In this document: positions 7,922 to 15,733 of the stretch, piece after piece
Layout of the letters: each line of letters opens with the position of its first letter
Numbering within the stretch: the stretch's first letter is position 1
From: Thalassospira profundimaris
Lineage (GTDB): Bacteria; Pseudomonadota; Alphaproteobacteria; Rhodospirillales; Thalassospiraceae
Direction of reading: 5' to 3'
DNA length: 64,000 nucleotides
Assembly (NCBI RefSeq): GCF_003326795.1
Contig: NZ_JPWI01000002.1
Span: 1-64,000, forward strand
Notes under the pieces: generated by a model
Databases searched by the model: none
The model's input: only the letters and a program-made list of their open reading frames with translations
Told to the model about the DNA's origin: nothing
Translations under genes and position numbers: made by a program

Positions 7922-8593
7922 GTGACACCGGACCTGTTCAATCTGACCGGTCTTGCTTTTGGGCTGGGTTTGCTGGGGTTTATCGAACCCTGCACGATTG
8001 GCGCACACATGCTGTTTCTGAACAGCCAGTGCGACCGTCCAATGCGTAGGCGGATCGGAGCCTTGTCAGCATTCATGCTCGCACGCCTGTTGGTCATGGG
8101 CGGTTTCGGTGGTGTGACCGTGATGTTGGGACAACGCATGATCGGAGTTCAGACCAACGTATGGCTGGTGTTCGGGGGGATCTATATGGTCATCGGGATT
8201 GTCTTCCTGTCCGGTGCAGGCAGACGGTTGCTTCAGCGTATCCGCATAGCACCGGATGGTTGGCGGGTTACGCGCAACCCGTGGGTTCAGGGCATTGCGT
8301 TCGGCCTGAACATTCCAGCCTGTGCCGCACCGATCTTGTTTGGCCTGATGGGAGCGGCAACTGCAACAGGTTCCGCCGCGATGGGGTTCGTCCTGATGAC
8401 CGTCTTTGCTCTGTCGCTATCACTTCCATTGGTGCCGTTTTCTGTCGTGCCGCGATTTGCCTCGTTTCTGGTCGGGCTTACCGACTGGATGCGCGCGCGC
8501 CGCTGGTTGACCGGCTTTGTTTTCATCGCCCTTGGCCTATGGTCAATCTGGTTCGGGCTGTTTGTCAATCTGGCAGACTGGGCAGAGGCATAA
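7922..8593 (+). CDS. Diverged CcdA/DsbD-like membrane protein
   Basis: About 223 residues from GTG 7922, preceded by AATGAGGAATTTG; earlier in-frame starts near the merA stop are possible. Six helices are predicted. The two conserved prolyl-cysteine sites of CcdA appear as GFIEPCTIGAH and NIPACAAPILFG, so the fold is probably the same, but the SPCVLP core is replaced. Its position directly after merA suggests that it supplies thiol reductant or transports a thiol species during mercury detoxification; this is inference. Confidence 0.75.
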   Translation: MTPDLFNLTGLAFGLGLLGFIEPCTIGAHMLFLNSQCDRPMRRRIGALSAFMLARLLVMGGFGGVTVMLGQRMIGVQTNVWLVFGGIYMVIGIVFLSGAGRRLLQRIRIAPDGWRVTRNPWVQGIAFGLNIPACAAPILFGLMGAATATGSAAMGFVLMTVFALSLSLPLVPFSVVPRFASFLVGLTDWMRARRWLTGFVFIALGLWSIWFGLFVNLADWAEA

Positions 8594-8713
8594 ATTTGGG
8601 GAGGCGTCTCTCTACTGATCTGAGGAAGTGATCTGTCGTACGTGGGGATGATTTATGGAAGATGGGAGACATGTGCCTTAGCAGAGGCTTGGCGTAGCCA
8701 CCATGATTAATGT

Positions 8714-8734
8714 AAAAGGCTTGTTAAGGGCCTT
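8714..8734 (-). terminator. Weak terminator after the recombinase operon
   Basis: On the minus strand an AAGGC/GCCTT stem with a 9-base loop is followed by TTTTAC. It lies 20 bp beyond the stop of the small recombinase partner gene and could end the leftward ginABCD-like transcript. The stem is short, so this is tentative. The remaining 8594-8753 stretch shows no gene. Confidence 0.35.
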
Positions 8735-8753
8735 CCTGTGTCGTGGAAAGCCA

Positions 8754-9137
8754 TTACTTATCAGAACCTTCTGCTTGTGTCATACGTACTGCCTGACGAA
8801 TTCCTGAATCTGTTTGTCGTTCCATCTCGCGCATTTGAAGCAGCATTGTTGCCATCAGGTCTCTGGCCATTCTGCTTTCTTGCTCCAGTCGGGCATTTTC
8901 CTGGCGCAGCCTCACTATTTTACTCTGCTTTGACGGTTTCGTTGTGGCTTCAAGTGATTTCAATCGTGCAAGCACGTTTGGATATTTGTACAGCGTTGTC
9001 CTACTGTGCCCGGCTTCGCGCGCAACCACACTTTTACTGATTTTGGATACATCGCTGGAATTCGCTTTGAGAACATTGCGGGCGAGTAGCCGATCAATCG
9101 CCATCATGAATGCTGTTTCAACAGATGTAGAGGACAT
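8754..9137 (-). CDS. Recombinase-associated small protein (ginD-like)
   Basis: 127 residues from the ATG at 9137; longer in-frame starts overlap the preceding recombinase. The N-terminal half (VVAREAGHSRTTLYKYPNV) looks like a helix-turn-helix of the kind found in TnpC/DUF6262-type partners of tyrosine recombinases. The C-terminal half (about residues 70-115) is a charged coiled coil with several LxxE repeats. It is the last gene of the leftward four-gene set, the place occupied by ginD in GInt islands, and probably assists the three recombinases. Confidence 0.65.
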   Translation of the reverse strand: MSSTSVETAFMMAIDRLLARNVLKANSSDVSKISKSVVAREAGHSRTTLYKYPNVLARLKSLEATTKPSKQSKIVRLRQENARLEQESRMARDLMATMLLQMREMERQTDSGIRQAVRMTQAEGSDK

Positions 9138-9144
9138 GGTTCGA

Positions 9145-11046
9145 TTACCCAGGATTGCTGTTTTCTGTAGCTGTCGTTTCAGTATTTTCAAGCTTGTTTA
9201 GCACCATAATACATTGTTCGAGGCGTTGTTTGCAGAGTTGCGCGAGAGCAAAGTCATCATTGGTTGTTGCCGTTTTCAGATCATCTTGCAATTTGGCCCG
9301 GCGGTCTTTCCAGAAGGGCAAATGAGTCTCGTCAAGGACAAGATTTTGACATTCCCAACATAAATCCGGGCGTGCGGCCGACCATAGAGGGGCACTGATC
9401 ACCCATCGGGCAGAGCAACCGATGGTACAATTCCCGGTTCCCTGTCGAAACAGGCAGGTTCCGAGGGATGTCTTTCCCCAGCGAATATCATGTGCCCGTA
9501 TACCCGAGGTACGAACGAGTTCTTCAATATCGCGTGGGCGGTCATTTTCCGGACGGTTGTCCAGAGATTTTCCGAGTTGATTCGCAGTCTCTTTCAGTTT
9601 TCCACTGAGGGCCCCCGAGACGGTTTTTCTGCCGGCAATCATTTCGCCAATGAGAGAGACCGTTGACTGAACCGCAGCATCATCAAGGATCTGTTTCAGT
9701 TCTGGATCCGCATTTATATATCCCTGTTCCGTCATCGCCATACTGATGTGTTTGAAATGCTCCTGAAGCACCGGGAGCATGCGACTGTCGCTTCGGATGA
9801 CATATTGGGCGAAGGATTTGCGCCATTGATGAGAGGTCACAGTCCAATCCTTTACACCGCTTCTGACAAAGAACCTTCTCTGGCAGCGATTGACCCAACT
9901 TAAAGTATGGGCTTTCACATCTTTGGTCAGGCTTTTTGCTCGGCTAAAACCAATAATCAGTTCGTTGATGTTTCTTCGAGTGCGCCAGGGGGCGTACAAC
10001 CTTTCGATGACAGATATTGCCTTGACCGGAACTGGAAGGTGGTCACTCCCGACCGGGCGCAGTCCGGTGACCCAGGTAACGGGGCGGGGAGACTTCGTTG
10101 CCTTGTAGAGATGACCGGAAAGGTAAAATATCTCATGAAGACCGCTGGCCGACGGTTCAATTTTTATGCAATCGGGCAAGGCATTTTGCGCCAGTGGCGT
10201 ATCAGAGGCTTGCAGTCCCAGCAATTCACTCACTCTGATACCCGACAATCCCTGGATGAGGATCAGGCACGCGTCAGTCAGAGAGTTCATGCGATCGCGT
10301 AAATGCTTCCTGTCTGGTGCATGTTTTTCGGCAACCTGCAGGTCTTTGGTGTCCGCGAAATGCCGAGCCTGTAAAATAATATCCTCTGCCGCGTCAAGCA
10401 TGCACAAGGCGCTGGTCATTATGTGCAAAAATATGGGGTCGGGGACTGGCGGGACGGATCCCTGTTCCCGGCCTGCCAGCTGTTTCGCGACCTCGAACGC
10501 TGTCATGCCATGCCAGGGGGCGCTGCCCGGTACAGGAATTCCCGCCTTTGCCAGAACAGGGGCCTGATATCCCAGAGAAACAGGCAATGCGAGATGTTCC
10601 ATAAGATACACGGCGTTGAGATTGGCTTTATTCTGCTTGTCGATGAGCAGGTTGTCGAGATACTGGTCAAAAGCACAGGTATCAAGCGCGCCGAAATGAG
10701 CGTAGCCGGATTTGCCCATCCAGCGGGCAAGATAATGAACCCGCCGGGAGAGCTTGCCCATTGAGCCCGGCTTGTATCTATGTCGCTGTCTTGGGTCGAC
10801 AATCAATGACCAGACCAGTCGACGATGCGCGTCGAGCAATATCGCCCATTTAGGATCAACGAATTTACTGCCGTCCGGCATGATGAAATCCCAGCGTATG
10901 GTGCTGGCTGCAGCGTCGTGACCTGGCGTCAGATTGTCGAAGAACCATCTGTCATCAGACCAGCGGGAATGGCGGTTGATCCTCGTTTCCCGCAGATCTT
11001 CCGCTGCCATGAGATGATATGCTGTAGCGGTTTGTATAGGGTTCAT
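9145..11046 (-). CDS. Tyrosine recombinase, third of trio (ginC-like)
   Basis: 633 residues. Catalytic-type elements are in the C-terminal half: the first arginine in IQGLSGIRVSELLGLQ, the HxxR box in SHQWRKSFAQYV, and a candidate nucleophile tyrosine in MTEQGYINAD. The C-terminus holds a cysteine-rich tail (GTCLFRQGTGNCTIGC, then CWECQ) that could bind zinc. The N-terminal 250 residues are unlike XerCD and are probably an arm or core-binding region. It starts 2 bp after the previous recombinase ends. Three adjacent dissimilar tyrosine recombinases are the hallmark of GInt/RIT-type elements. Confidence 0.82.
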   Translation of the reverse strand: MNPIQTATAYHLMAAEDLRETRINRHSRWSDDRWFFDNLTPGHDAAASTIRWDFIMPDGSKFVDPKWAILLDAHRRLVWSLIVDPRQRHRYKPGSMGKLSRRVHYLARWMGKSGYAHFGALDTCAFDQYLDNLLIDKQNKANLNAVYLMEHLALPVSLGYQAPVLAKAGIPVPGSAPWHGMTAFEVAKQLAGREQGSVPPVPDPIFLHIMTSALCMLDAAEDIILQARHFADTKDLQVAEKHAPDRKHLRDRMNSLTDACLILIQGLSGIRVSELLGLQASDTPLAQNALPDCIKIEPSASGLHEIFYLSGHLYKATKSPRPVTWVTGLRPVGSDHLPVPVKAISVIERLYAPWRTRRNINELIIGFSRAKSLTKDVKAHTLSWVNRCQRRFFVRSGVKDWTVTSHQWRKSFAQYVIRSDSRMLPVLQEHFKHISMAMTEQGYINADPELKQILDDAAVQSTVSLIGEMIAGRKTVSGALSGKLKETANQLGKSLDNRPENDRPRDIEELVRTSGIRAHDIRWGKTSLGTCLFRQGTGNCTIGCSARWVISAPLWSAARPDLCWECQNLVLDETHLPFWKDRRAKLQDDLKTATTNDDFALAQLCKQRLEQCIMVLNKLENTETTATENSNPG

Positions 11047-11047
11047 G

Positions 11048-12904
11048 TCATTCGATCAGAATGGCGTGGGTTCTTTGAATGTTTTTGGCCCCATGCCAAA
11101 CACTCTTGGCCGGGAACTTGCTGAGCCAATTGTTCAGGGCCTTTTGTACCGTTGACCAATATAGCCAGCGACCTGGCGGTAAATCGTGACGTGCTTTCTC
11201 AATGGCATTGTGGAGATGAAGCAGTTGTGCCAAAGCGTGTGAATTGTCGGGGATCACGGCGGCGCGAGGACATAGCGGACACTCTCCCCAGGCGGTGCAG
11301 AGTTGTCCTGTGGACTGGGATGCGAGAGGAGAATCATAGGGGTCGGTGCATTCAAACCCCGGCGTTGCGGCGCGACCTGTATTGTCTGGAATATTGATAC
11401 GGTCATCGGACTTTCCGGATGTCTGGATATATCGTTCCCGTCGGTTCAAAAGATTGCCCAATGTTTCCCGTCTGCGGTGCCGGGCCGCTTCCGACACATA
11501 ATGCGTTTCCGTTGTCTCTGTGCGCCAATGATTGAGAATTGCCTGCTGTGCCTTGATATCCCCGTTACTGAGTTGATTGACGATCTCCGAGATGGTGGGG
11601 CGAATGTTCGACAAGCTGAAATCAGGAAGTTGATTATCTTTCCTGAAAGCAGAAAGTGCGTTAGGGAAGGTGCAGGTTGCATTGAGATAATGATGAACCC
11701 TTCCGTAATTTCTGCCCTGAAATATGAAGAGCATATCATGGTCGGGATCGTGCTCGGCATTTGGTAGTCGTCGGGTCAGCTTTTTGACATTGTTGAAAAT
11801 GGAAATCGGGCTATCAATCTCTGTGCTGTCTTGAGGATAGGTTCGGACCTGGTCTCCTCTCGCACGTTTCTTCCCGCCGACCACCCGATATCTCGGAGCC
11901 AGTTCGGCACTTCCTTTAAGTAAAGAGCTCTCCCGCAGGGCGGATTTTCGTAAAGCCAGTATGGTTTCCGGATTGAAGGCCGTCCTGATTGCCATCATCA
12001 CGACAAACGGGACCAGAGCGCGCTTCGTTGCATACAGCCACGGGGCAATACCCTTGATTCCTCCGAAAAACTCGATTTGTCGTCTCCGGCCCTCGCAGTC
12101 AGCAAAGAATTGTTTGCTGTTCGTGACATAGCCATCATACTGATCTTCAATAGCTGCCAGCAGTGTCTCAAGCTTGTGCTCAGTGGGCGACGCGCCAGCC
12201 TGTAATCGTTCCCTGCCAGATTGAATGAGATGGTTTCCTTCTTCCCATTTGATCATCCATGTCTGCATTTCTTTGATGCAGACGCGCTCAATCGTTACAA
12301 GATCGGTGATAGCTAAAATTGATCGATGAGAAACCTGCTCGTTTACGCCCGGCCAAGGGTTTGGCTTAATATAAGCATCCCCGGGGACTTTTCTTGTATA
12401 TTGTGGATTTTGTTTGAGATAGCGCAACACAACACGGAGTGGGGAGATTAGCCCGGCTTTCGTTTTACTTGTAAGCTGTTGGGTGTCGAGCCAGAAAATG
12501 TACTCATTAAAAAGAGTTGTGGTCAGATCCGACAGTTCAAAATGTGCTTTTCCCTGTTCGCAAATAAAAGCAAAGAAGCGATTGAGAGCTTGAACCTTGT
12601 TGGTTTGGGTAGAGGGACCAAACTTGCGAATGTGAGAAAAAATGGCCGTAGCAAACGGGACAGACAGATATTCGGCTTTGAGCCAATCGTCACTGACCTT
12701 GATCTCTGCACTGCCGCGGTTGGATTTTGCAGTACGGGGACAGTTCAGCGTGAGTTGACACAGTTTTCCGTCAGGTGCCAGCTTTTGAATAACCCCGTAT
12801 TCTCTCTCTTCTTTTTCCGGACTGGCCAGGTTGTTCCTGTCGAAGGCAGGTACCTCACCCGGACGATGCGTGAGAAAATATCTGTCCATGCGCTTTCTAG
12901 CCAT
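11048..12904 (-). CDS. Tyrosine recombinase, second of trio (ginB-like)
   Basis: 618 residues. An N-terminal SAM-like core-binding domain (about 90-180) precedes a diverged catalytic domain with VVMMAIRTAFNPETILALR (first arginine), SLSNIRPTISEIVNQLS in place of a clean HxxR, and ILNHWRTETTETHYVSEA with the candidate tyrosine. The C-terminal part has paired cysteines (TAWGECPLCPR). Catalytic residues are less canonical than in its neighbours, so it may be a structural partner. It overlaps the first recombinase by 8 bp. Confidence 0.8.
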   Translation of the reverse strand: MARKRMDRYFLTHRPGEVPAFDRNNLASPEKEEREYGVIQKLAPDGKLCQLTLNCPRTAKSNRGSAEIKVSDDWLKAEYLSVPFATAIFSHIRKFGPSTQTNKVQALNRFFAFICEQGKAHFELSDLTTTLFNEYIFWLDTQQLTSKTKAGLISPLRVVLRYLKQNPQYTRKVPGDAYIKPNPWPGVNEQVSHRSILAITDLVTIERVCIKEMQTWMIKWEEGNHLIQSGRERLQAGASPTEHKLETLLAAIEDQYDGYVTNSKQFFADCEGRRRQIEFFGGIKGIAPWLYATKRALVPFVVMMAIRTAFNPETILALRKSALRESSLLKGSAELAPRYRVVGGKKRARGDQVRTYPQDSTEIDSPISIFNNVKKLTRRLPNAEHDPDHDMLFIFQGRNYGRVHHYLNATCTFPNALSAFRKDNQLPDFSLSNIRPTISEIVNQLSNGDIKAQQAILNHWRTETTETHYVSEAARHRRRETLGNLLNRRERYIQTSGKSDDRINIPDNTGRAATPGFECTDPYDSPLASQSTGQLCTAWGECPLCPRAAVIPDNSHALAQLLHLHNAIEKARHDLPPGRWLYWSTVQKALNNWLSKFPAKSVWHGAKNIQRTHAILIE

Positions 12905-14192
12905 CGCGTAGGGCCTTGAGATACGTATTCAGGGTATCTGTCATAAGTGCTTCCCGAATTTGTACACTCCGCAAATATGTATTGATTGTTGTCGTTATGT
13001 GACTATGCCCAAGCAATGTTCGCAGGCTGAGCCAGGGTTCTGCTTTGCCCGCGCGAACCAGTTCAAAATACATGGTAACCGCAAAGGTATGACGGAGGTG
13101 ATGAAAGCTGTGCAGGGCTTCAGGTCTGTCTGAGGGGCTGGTGGTGCCGTTTTTATGGGAAGAGCACACAAGACCGGCTTTCAGAACCGCGTGCTGAAAG
13201 TGGCGCCAGATGGAATGAGCTGTTATTGCTTCACCCGGATTTCTTTTGGCATGGGCGTGATTGACAAAAAGAGCCTCGACAGATGTTTTCGCGCGTCGAA
13301 CCGCACGGGCCCGTTCTGTTTTTACGTAATGTCGCAGATCATCATGGATTATGCCCGGTATGACAACTGTGCGCGGCTTCAGGCCTTTGGTTTTATACAG
13401 AGGCAATGCGACGTTGCTGTAGCTACCATCTTTCTTGAGATTCTTGTATTGCGACAGAGTGAGGTTGGCACATTCGTCAAGTCGCATTCCTGTGGCGACA
13501 GCAAGGCTGGCAATGAGCCGGTCTCTGCATGGACGACGATCAGCTTTGTCTCCGGGGATCGAACCAAGTTCGGCGAGCACTCGTTGAAGAGCTTCGGGAG
13601 AAAATGCCTCAGCCGTTTCACTGTTATAGGTTCTCGGAAGCAGTTTACTCGTTTTGACCGTATTGTCGCCGGATTGGACATGGGCCATCCGGGTAATTGC
13701 ATAATTTCGGGGTTTGATACGTTCTTCGTAAAACTCTTTCGCATCAAATTCAATCAAGCCTTGTCTGGTCGCCCATTCATAGAAGTCAACTATGGTGCCG
13801 AGCCTGCGGCGTATTGTTGCAACAGCATATCGTTTACCGGTTTTAGGTGATTTGCTGCATAAAAGCCTGTCGCGATACAGTTCGATGTCATCGAAACAAG
13901 CAGCGTCCCAGTCCCTATGAAACAAGCCTAGATATGAGAACCACTCATACAGGTCATAGGTTAAAGCTGTTTGTGTGTTTCCTACCGAGGGAATTCTCGA
14001 GGACCGTACGCATTTGTCATGGAGATAGAATAAGACCGGCTCAACAATTCTGCATCCGTCATAGACAAGATAGTGGAAACCGATAGGGAGACTGTGGCTC
14101 TTCACTTGATCCCACTCGGTATCGCGGGTGATCGTTGCAGGTCGAACGATATCCGCTGCTTTGGCAACCGTGTAGTAGGGAACTGTCCGCAT
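12897..14192 (-). CDS. Tyrosine recombinase, first of trio (ginA-like)
   Basis: 431 residues from the ATG at 14192, which has GAGGGA just before it; a GTG at 14219 would add nine. This is the most canonical member of the trio: R237 in ATGMRLDECANL, H364-x-x-R367 in HHLRHTFAV, H396 in LLGHSHITTT and nucleophile Y406. The N-terminal part (about 75-150) is a SAM-like core-binding domain. As the first gene of the leftward operon it lies about 190 bp from the island end in umuC and is the likely main integrase. Confidence 0.9.
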   Translation of the reverse strand: MRTVPYYTVAKAADIVRPATITRDTEWDQVKSHSLPIGFHYLVYDGCRIVEPVLFYLHDKCVRSSRIPSVGNTQTALTYDLYEWFSYLGLFHRDWDAACFDDIELYRDRLLCSKSPKTGKRYAVATIRRRLGTIVDFYEWATRQGLIEFDAKEFYEERIKPRNYAITRMAHVQSGDNTVKTSKLLPRTYNSETAEAFSPEALQRVLAELGSIPGDKADRRPCRDRLIASLAVATGMRLDECANLTLSQYKNLKKDGSYSNVALPLYKTKGLKPRTVVIPGIIHDDLRHYVKTERARAVRRAKTSVEALFVNHAHAKRNPGEAITAHSIWRHFQHAVLKAGLVCSSHKNGTTSPSDRPEALHSFHHLRHTFAVTMYFELVRAGKAEPWLSLRTLLGHSHITTTINTYLRSVQIREALMTDTLNTYLKALRDG

Positions 14193-14252
14193 GCTTCCCT
14201 CATTCCAAATGTCGGGCACCGGGTTTTGTTTGTCATCTTGAGGCTGTGATAT

Positions 14253-14300
14253 CAGACCTTACCTGCACCGCCAGCATGCTGGCGGGGCAGGTAAGGTCTG
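14253..14300. repeat. 48-bp near-perfect palindrome upstream of ginA-like gene
   Basis: The arms CAGACCTTACCTGC (14253-14266) and GCAGGTAAGGTCTG (14287-14300) enclose an 18-bp perfect palindrome centred on GCATGC. One unpaired position per side (A14267, G14286) is the only break. No T-run follows on either strand, so it is not a simple terminator. It lies between the ginA-like start and the island end and may be a recombinase or regulator binding site. Confidence 0.85.
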
Positions 14301-14363
14301 TGGGCACTGTGGCAGCTAAACAGCCATGTTAGCAAGGAAGTTTGTGTATGTGAACAATGTTAG

Positions 14364-14381
14364 TAATGTCATATAACATTA
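14364..14381. other. Candidate recombination core at the island/umuC junction
   Basis: TAATGT and ACATTA form 6-bp inverted arms around a 6-bp centre, CATATA. The right arm runs directly into sequence that still reads as umuC (codons for LSNN). Tyrosine recombinases act on such inverted arms with a 6-8 bp overlap region. The left island end is outside the window, so the core cannot be confirmed by comparison. Confidence 0.5.
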
Positions 14382-14476
14382 TTCGAAAGGCAAATGACGG
14401 GGCGGCTACGCAGACTGGGGTCAAACAGGCGCTCGCAGCTCACATAAAAACAGTCGCAATCGACAAGACCGATCAT
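14377..14476 (-). pseudogene. umuC: umuC, truncated after about 33 codons by the island
   Basis: The ATG at 14476 overlaps the umuD stop (ATGA), the normal umuDC arrangement. The frame reads MIGLVDCDCFYVSCERLF, then PSLRSRPVICLSNN, matching the N-terminus of the Y-family polymerase UmuC, where SNN is normally followed by DGC. Here it runs instead into VI and a stop. The remaining ~390 codons are missing from the window and presumably lie left of the recombinase island. No catalytic polymerase can come from this fragment. Confidence 0.88.
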
Positions 14477-14892
14477 GATAGAGATGGCCAATGAAGGTTG
14501 ATCAGGACAACGCCCCATATTTCCGTGTCATCGGCGCAGGGCAGGCGGGGATAGTTCGGATTGTCAGGTTCAAGCCAGGCGTTGTTGCCTGATCGACGCA
14601 GACGTTTCACTGTCAGGTCGCCATTATGTACAGCGACAACAACATGGCCGTTCCGGGCCGTCTTTGCGCGATCAACAACCAGAAGATCGCCTTCGCGCAT
14701 GACGGGCTCCATGCTGTCACCTTCGAGCCTGAAAAAGAAGGTTGCAGCCGGGTGCTCGATGAACTCGTTCAGATCCAGTTGCCGGTCAATATAATCTTCG
14801 GCCGGAGACGGGAAGCCTGCCGGCACGCGGGCGAGGGCAAGCGGCCGGGGCAAGAATCTGAGCGGTGTATATCTGGCGATGAATGAGAACAT
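14473..14892 (-). CDS. umuD: UmuD-like SOS mutagenesis protein
   Basis: 139 residues, the normal length. It contains the cleavage-region FPSPAEDYIDRQLDLNEF, the S24 peptidase serine in GDSMEPVMREGDLLVVDR, and the lysine in GDLTVKRLRR. RecA-stimulated self-cleavage would yield UmuD', the partner of UmuC in translesion polymerase V. The partner gene immediately downstream is broken, so this copy is orphaned unless another umuC is present in the cell. An SOS box overlaps its start. Confidence 0.92.
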   Translation of the reverse strand: MFSFIARYTPLRFLPRPLALARVPAGFPSPAEDYIDRQLDLNEFIEHPAATFFFRLEGDSMEPVMREGDLLVVDRAKTARNGHVVVAVHNGDLTVKRLRRSGNNAWLEPDNPNYPRLPCADDTEIWGVVLINLHWPSLS

Positions 14893-14901
14893 AACAGGAA
14901 C
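14887..14901 (-). promoter_or_regulatory. Alphaproteobacterial LexA (SOS) box
   Basis: On the minus strand the sequence is GTTC-CTGTTAT-GTTC, an exact match to the direct-repeat box GTTC-N7-GTTC used by alphaproteobacterial LexA. It overlaps the umuD start codon, so LexA would block transcription or initiation directly. It is also the best taxonomic clue in this part of the window. Confidence 0.8.
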
Positions 14902-15113
14902 ATTGTCCTAAGTGTTCTCATTGTCAATATGGAGCATGATGAGACGAAGGCGGCAATGAACAACATAGCGTGCAAGTCATTCAGCTTACATGCGAATTTT
15001 CTTGGTGAGATCCTATGCCGACTTCGGCAAACGTCAGTTCCAGGGGCATAAAGCTTTGTTCTGTGATCATGAACAAGGACGAATCACACACCGTCCGCAA
15101 GATCTGCCTGCAT

Positions 15114-15141
15114 GATTTGTGGATTGTGCATTCCACAAATC
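15114..15141. repeat. Hairpin with 10-bp arms
   Basis: GATTTGTGGA (15114-15123) pairs with TCCACAAATC (15132-15141) around an 8-base loop. The loop side reads GGATTGTGCA, shared with the hairpin at 15309. Confidence 0.7.
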
Positions 15142-15256
15142 AGAACTAGCAATATATCAATATAATACTTTTTTGATACTTATTTAGTTGATTGCCGGTA
15201 TCTGTGGTGTGCAGGTTAGCCACTTTTGCCAGAGGCAAATATCGTGAACTGTTCTG

Positions 15257-15283
15257 GCGAATGTTTGCGCAATCAACATTCGC
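15257..15283. repeat. Hairpin with 9-bp arms
   Basis: GCGAATGTT (15257-15265) pairs with AACATTCGC (15275-15283) around a 9-base loop. No T-run follows. Confidence 0.7.
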
Positions 15284-15308
15284 AACAATTTCAATGGCTT
15301 ATTTTCTT

Positions 15309-15326
15309 CTGGATTGTGCAATCCAG
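15309..15326. repeat. Hairpin sharing the GGATTGTGCA core
   Basis: CTGGATT (15309-15315) pairs with AATCCAG (15320-15326) around GTGC. The core GGATTGTGCA repeats that of the 15114 hairpin, which suggests a shared recognition sequence. Confidence 0.6.
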
Positions 15327-15583
15327 TCAGGGCAGGTCAGTGCGGCGGGTAACGGGTACGGGTTGAGGTTCACTCTATTCCGGTAGGTCGCCGCCCGCTC
15401 TTGGGCTATCGCCCAGGAGCAGACCCCGGCCAACCTCCACGGAACCCGCAAGCGGTTTCCGCCCTTTCGGGTAACGGTTCACGCAATGCCGGCATAGAGC
15501 GATGCCCACCAGATCACAGATCCACACAGCTCAATAATAGAAACACCGTAAATGTGGCGCTGCTGCATCAGGGCTTTGCCCTC

Positions 15584-15656
15584 TGCCGTCAAGCAGAATC
15601 AGGGTCCCTGTTCGCCCCTGGAAGGGCGCGAACATCCCATATTCAGCTTGACGGCA
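15584..15656. repeat. Nested long-range stem-loop
   Basis: An outer 11-bp stem (TGCCGTCAAGC at 15584-15594 with GCTTGACGGCA at 15646-15656) encloses an inner hairpin (GTTCGC-CCC at 15610-15618 with GGG-C-GCGAAC at 15624-15633, C bulged). Another small hairpin (AGGGC-TTT-GCCCT) precedes it at about 15570-15582, and CCCTTTTT follows at 15661-15668. It may be a structured RNA or a terminator-like leader for the gene at 15734. Confidence 0.65.
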
Positions 15657-15733
15657 TTCACCCTTTTTAGACGACGGGAAGAAGTTGAACTGGCCAGATC
15701 GGTCAGTCAGTTGTCACCGGGAAAGGTAGAATA

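Larger units (their letters stand above)
14902..15733. other. Gene-free, hairpin-rich region upstream of umuD
   Basis: No convincing coding sequence is seen in about 830 bp. It contains at least four stem-loops (listed separately) and GC-rich short inverted repeats around 15390-15480. Two of the hairpins share the core GGATTGTGCA. Between umuD and the next genes it occupies the place where single-strand promoters or an origin of transfer are found in plasmid leading regions, but no nic motif is recognisable. Confidence 0.5.
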
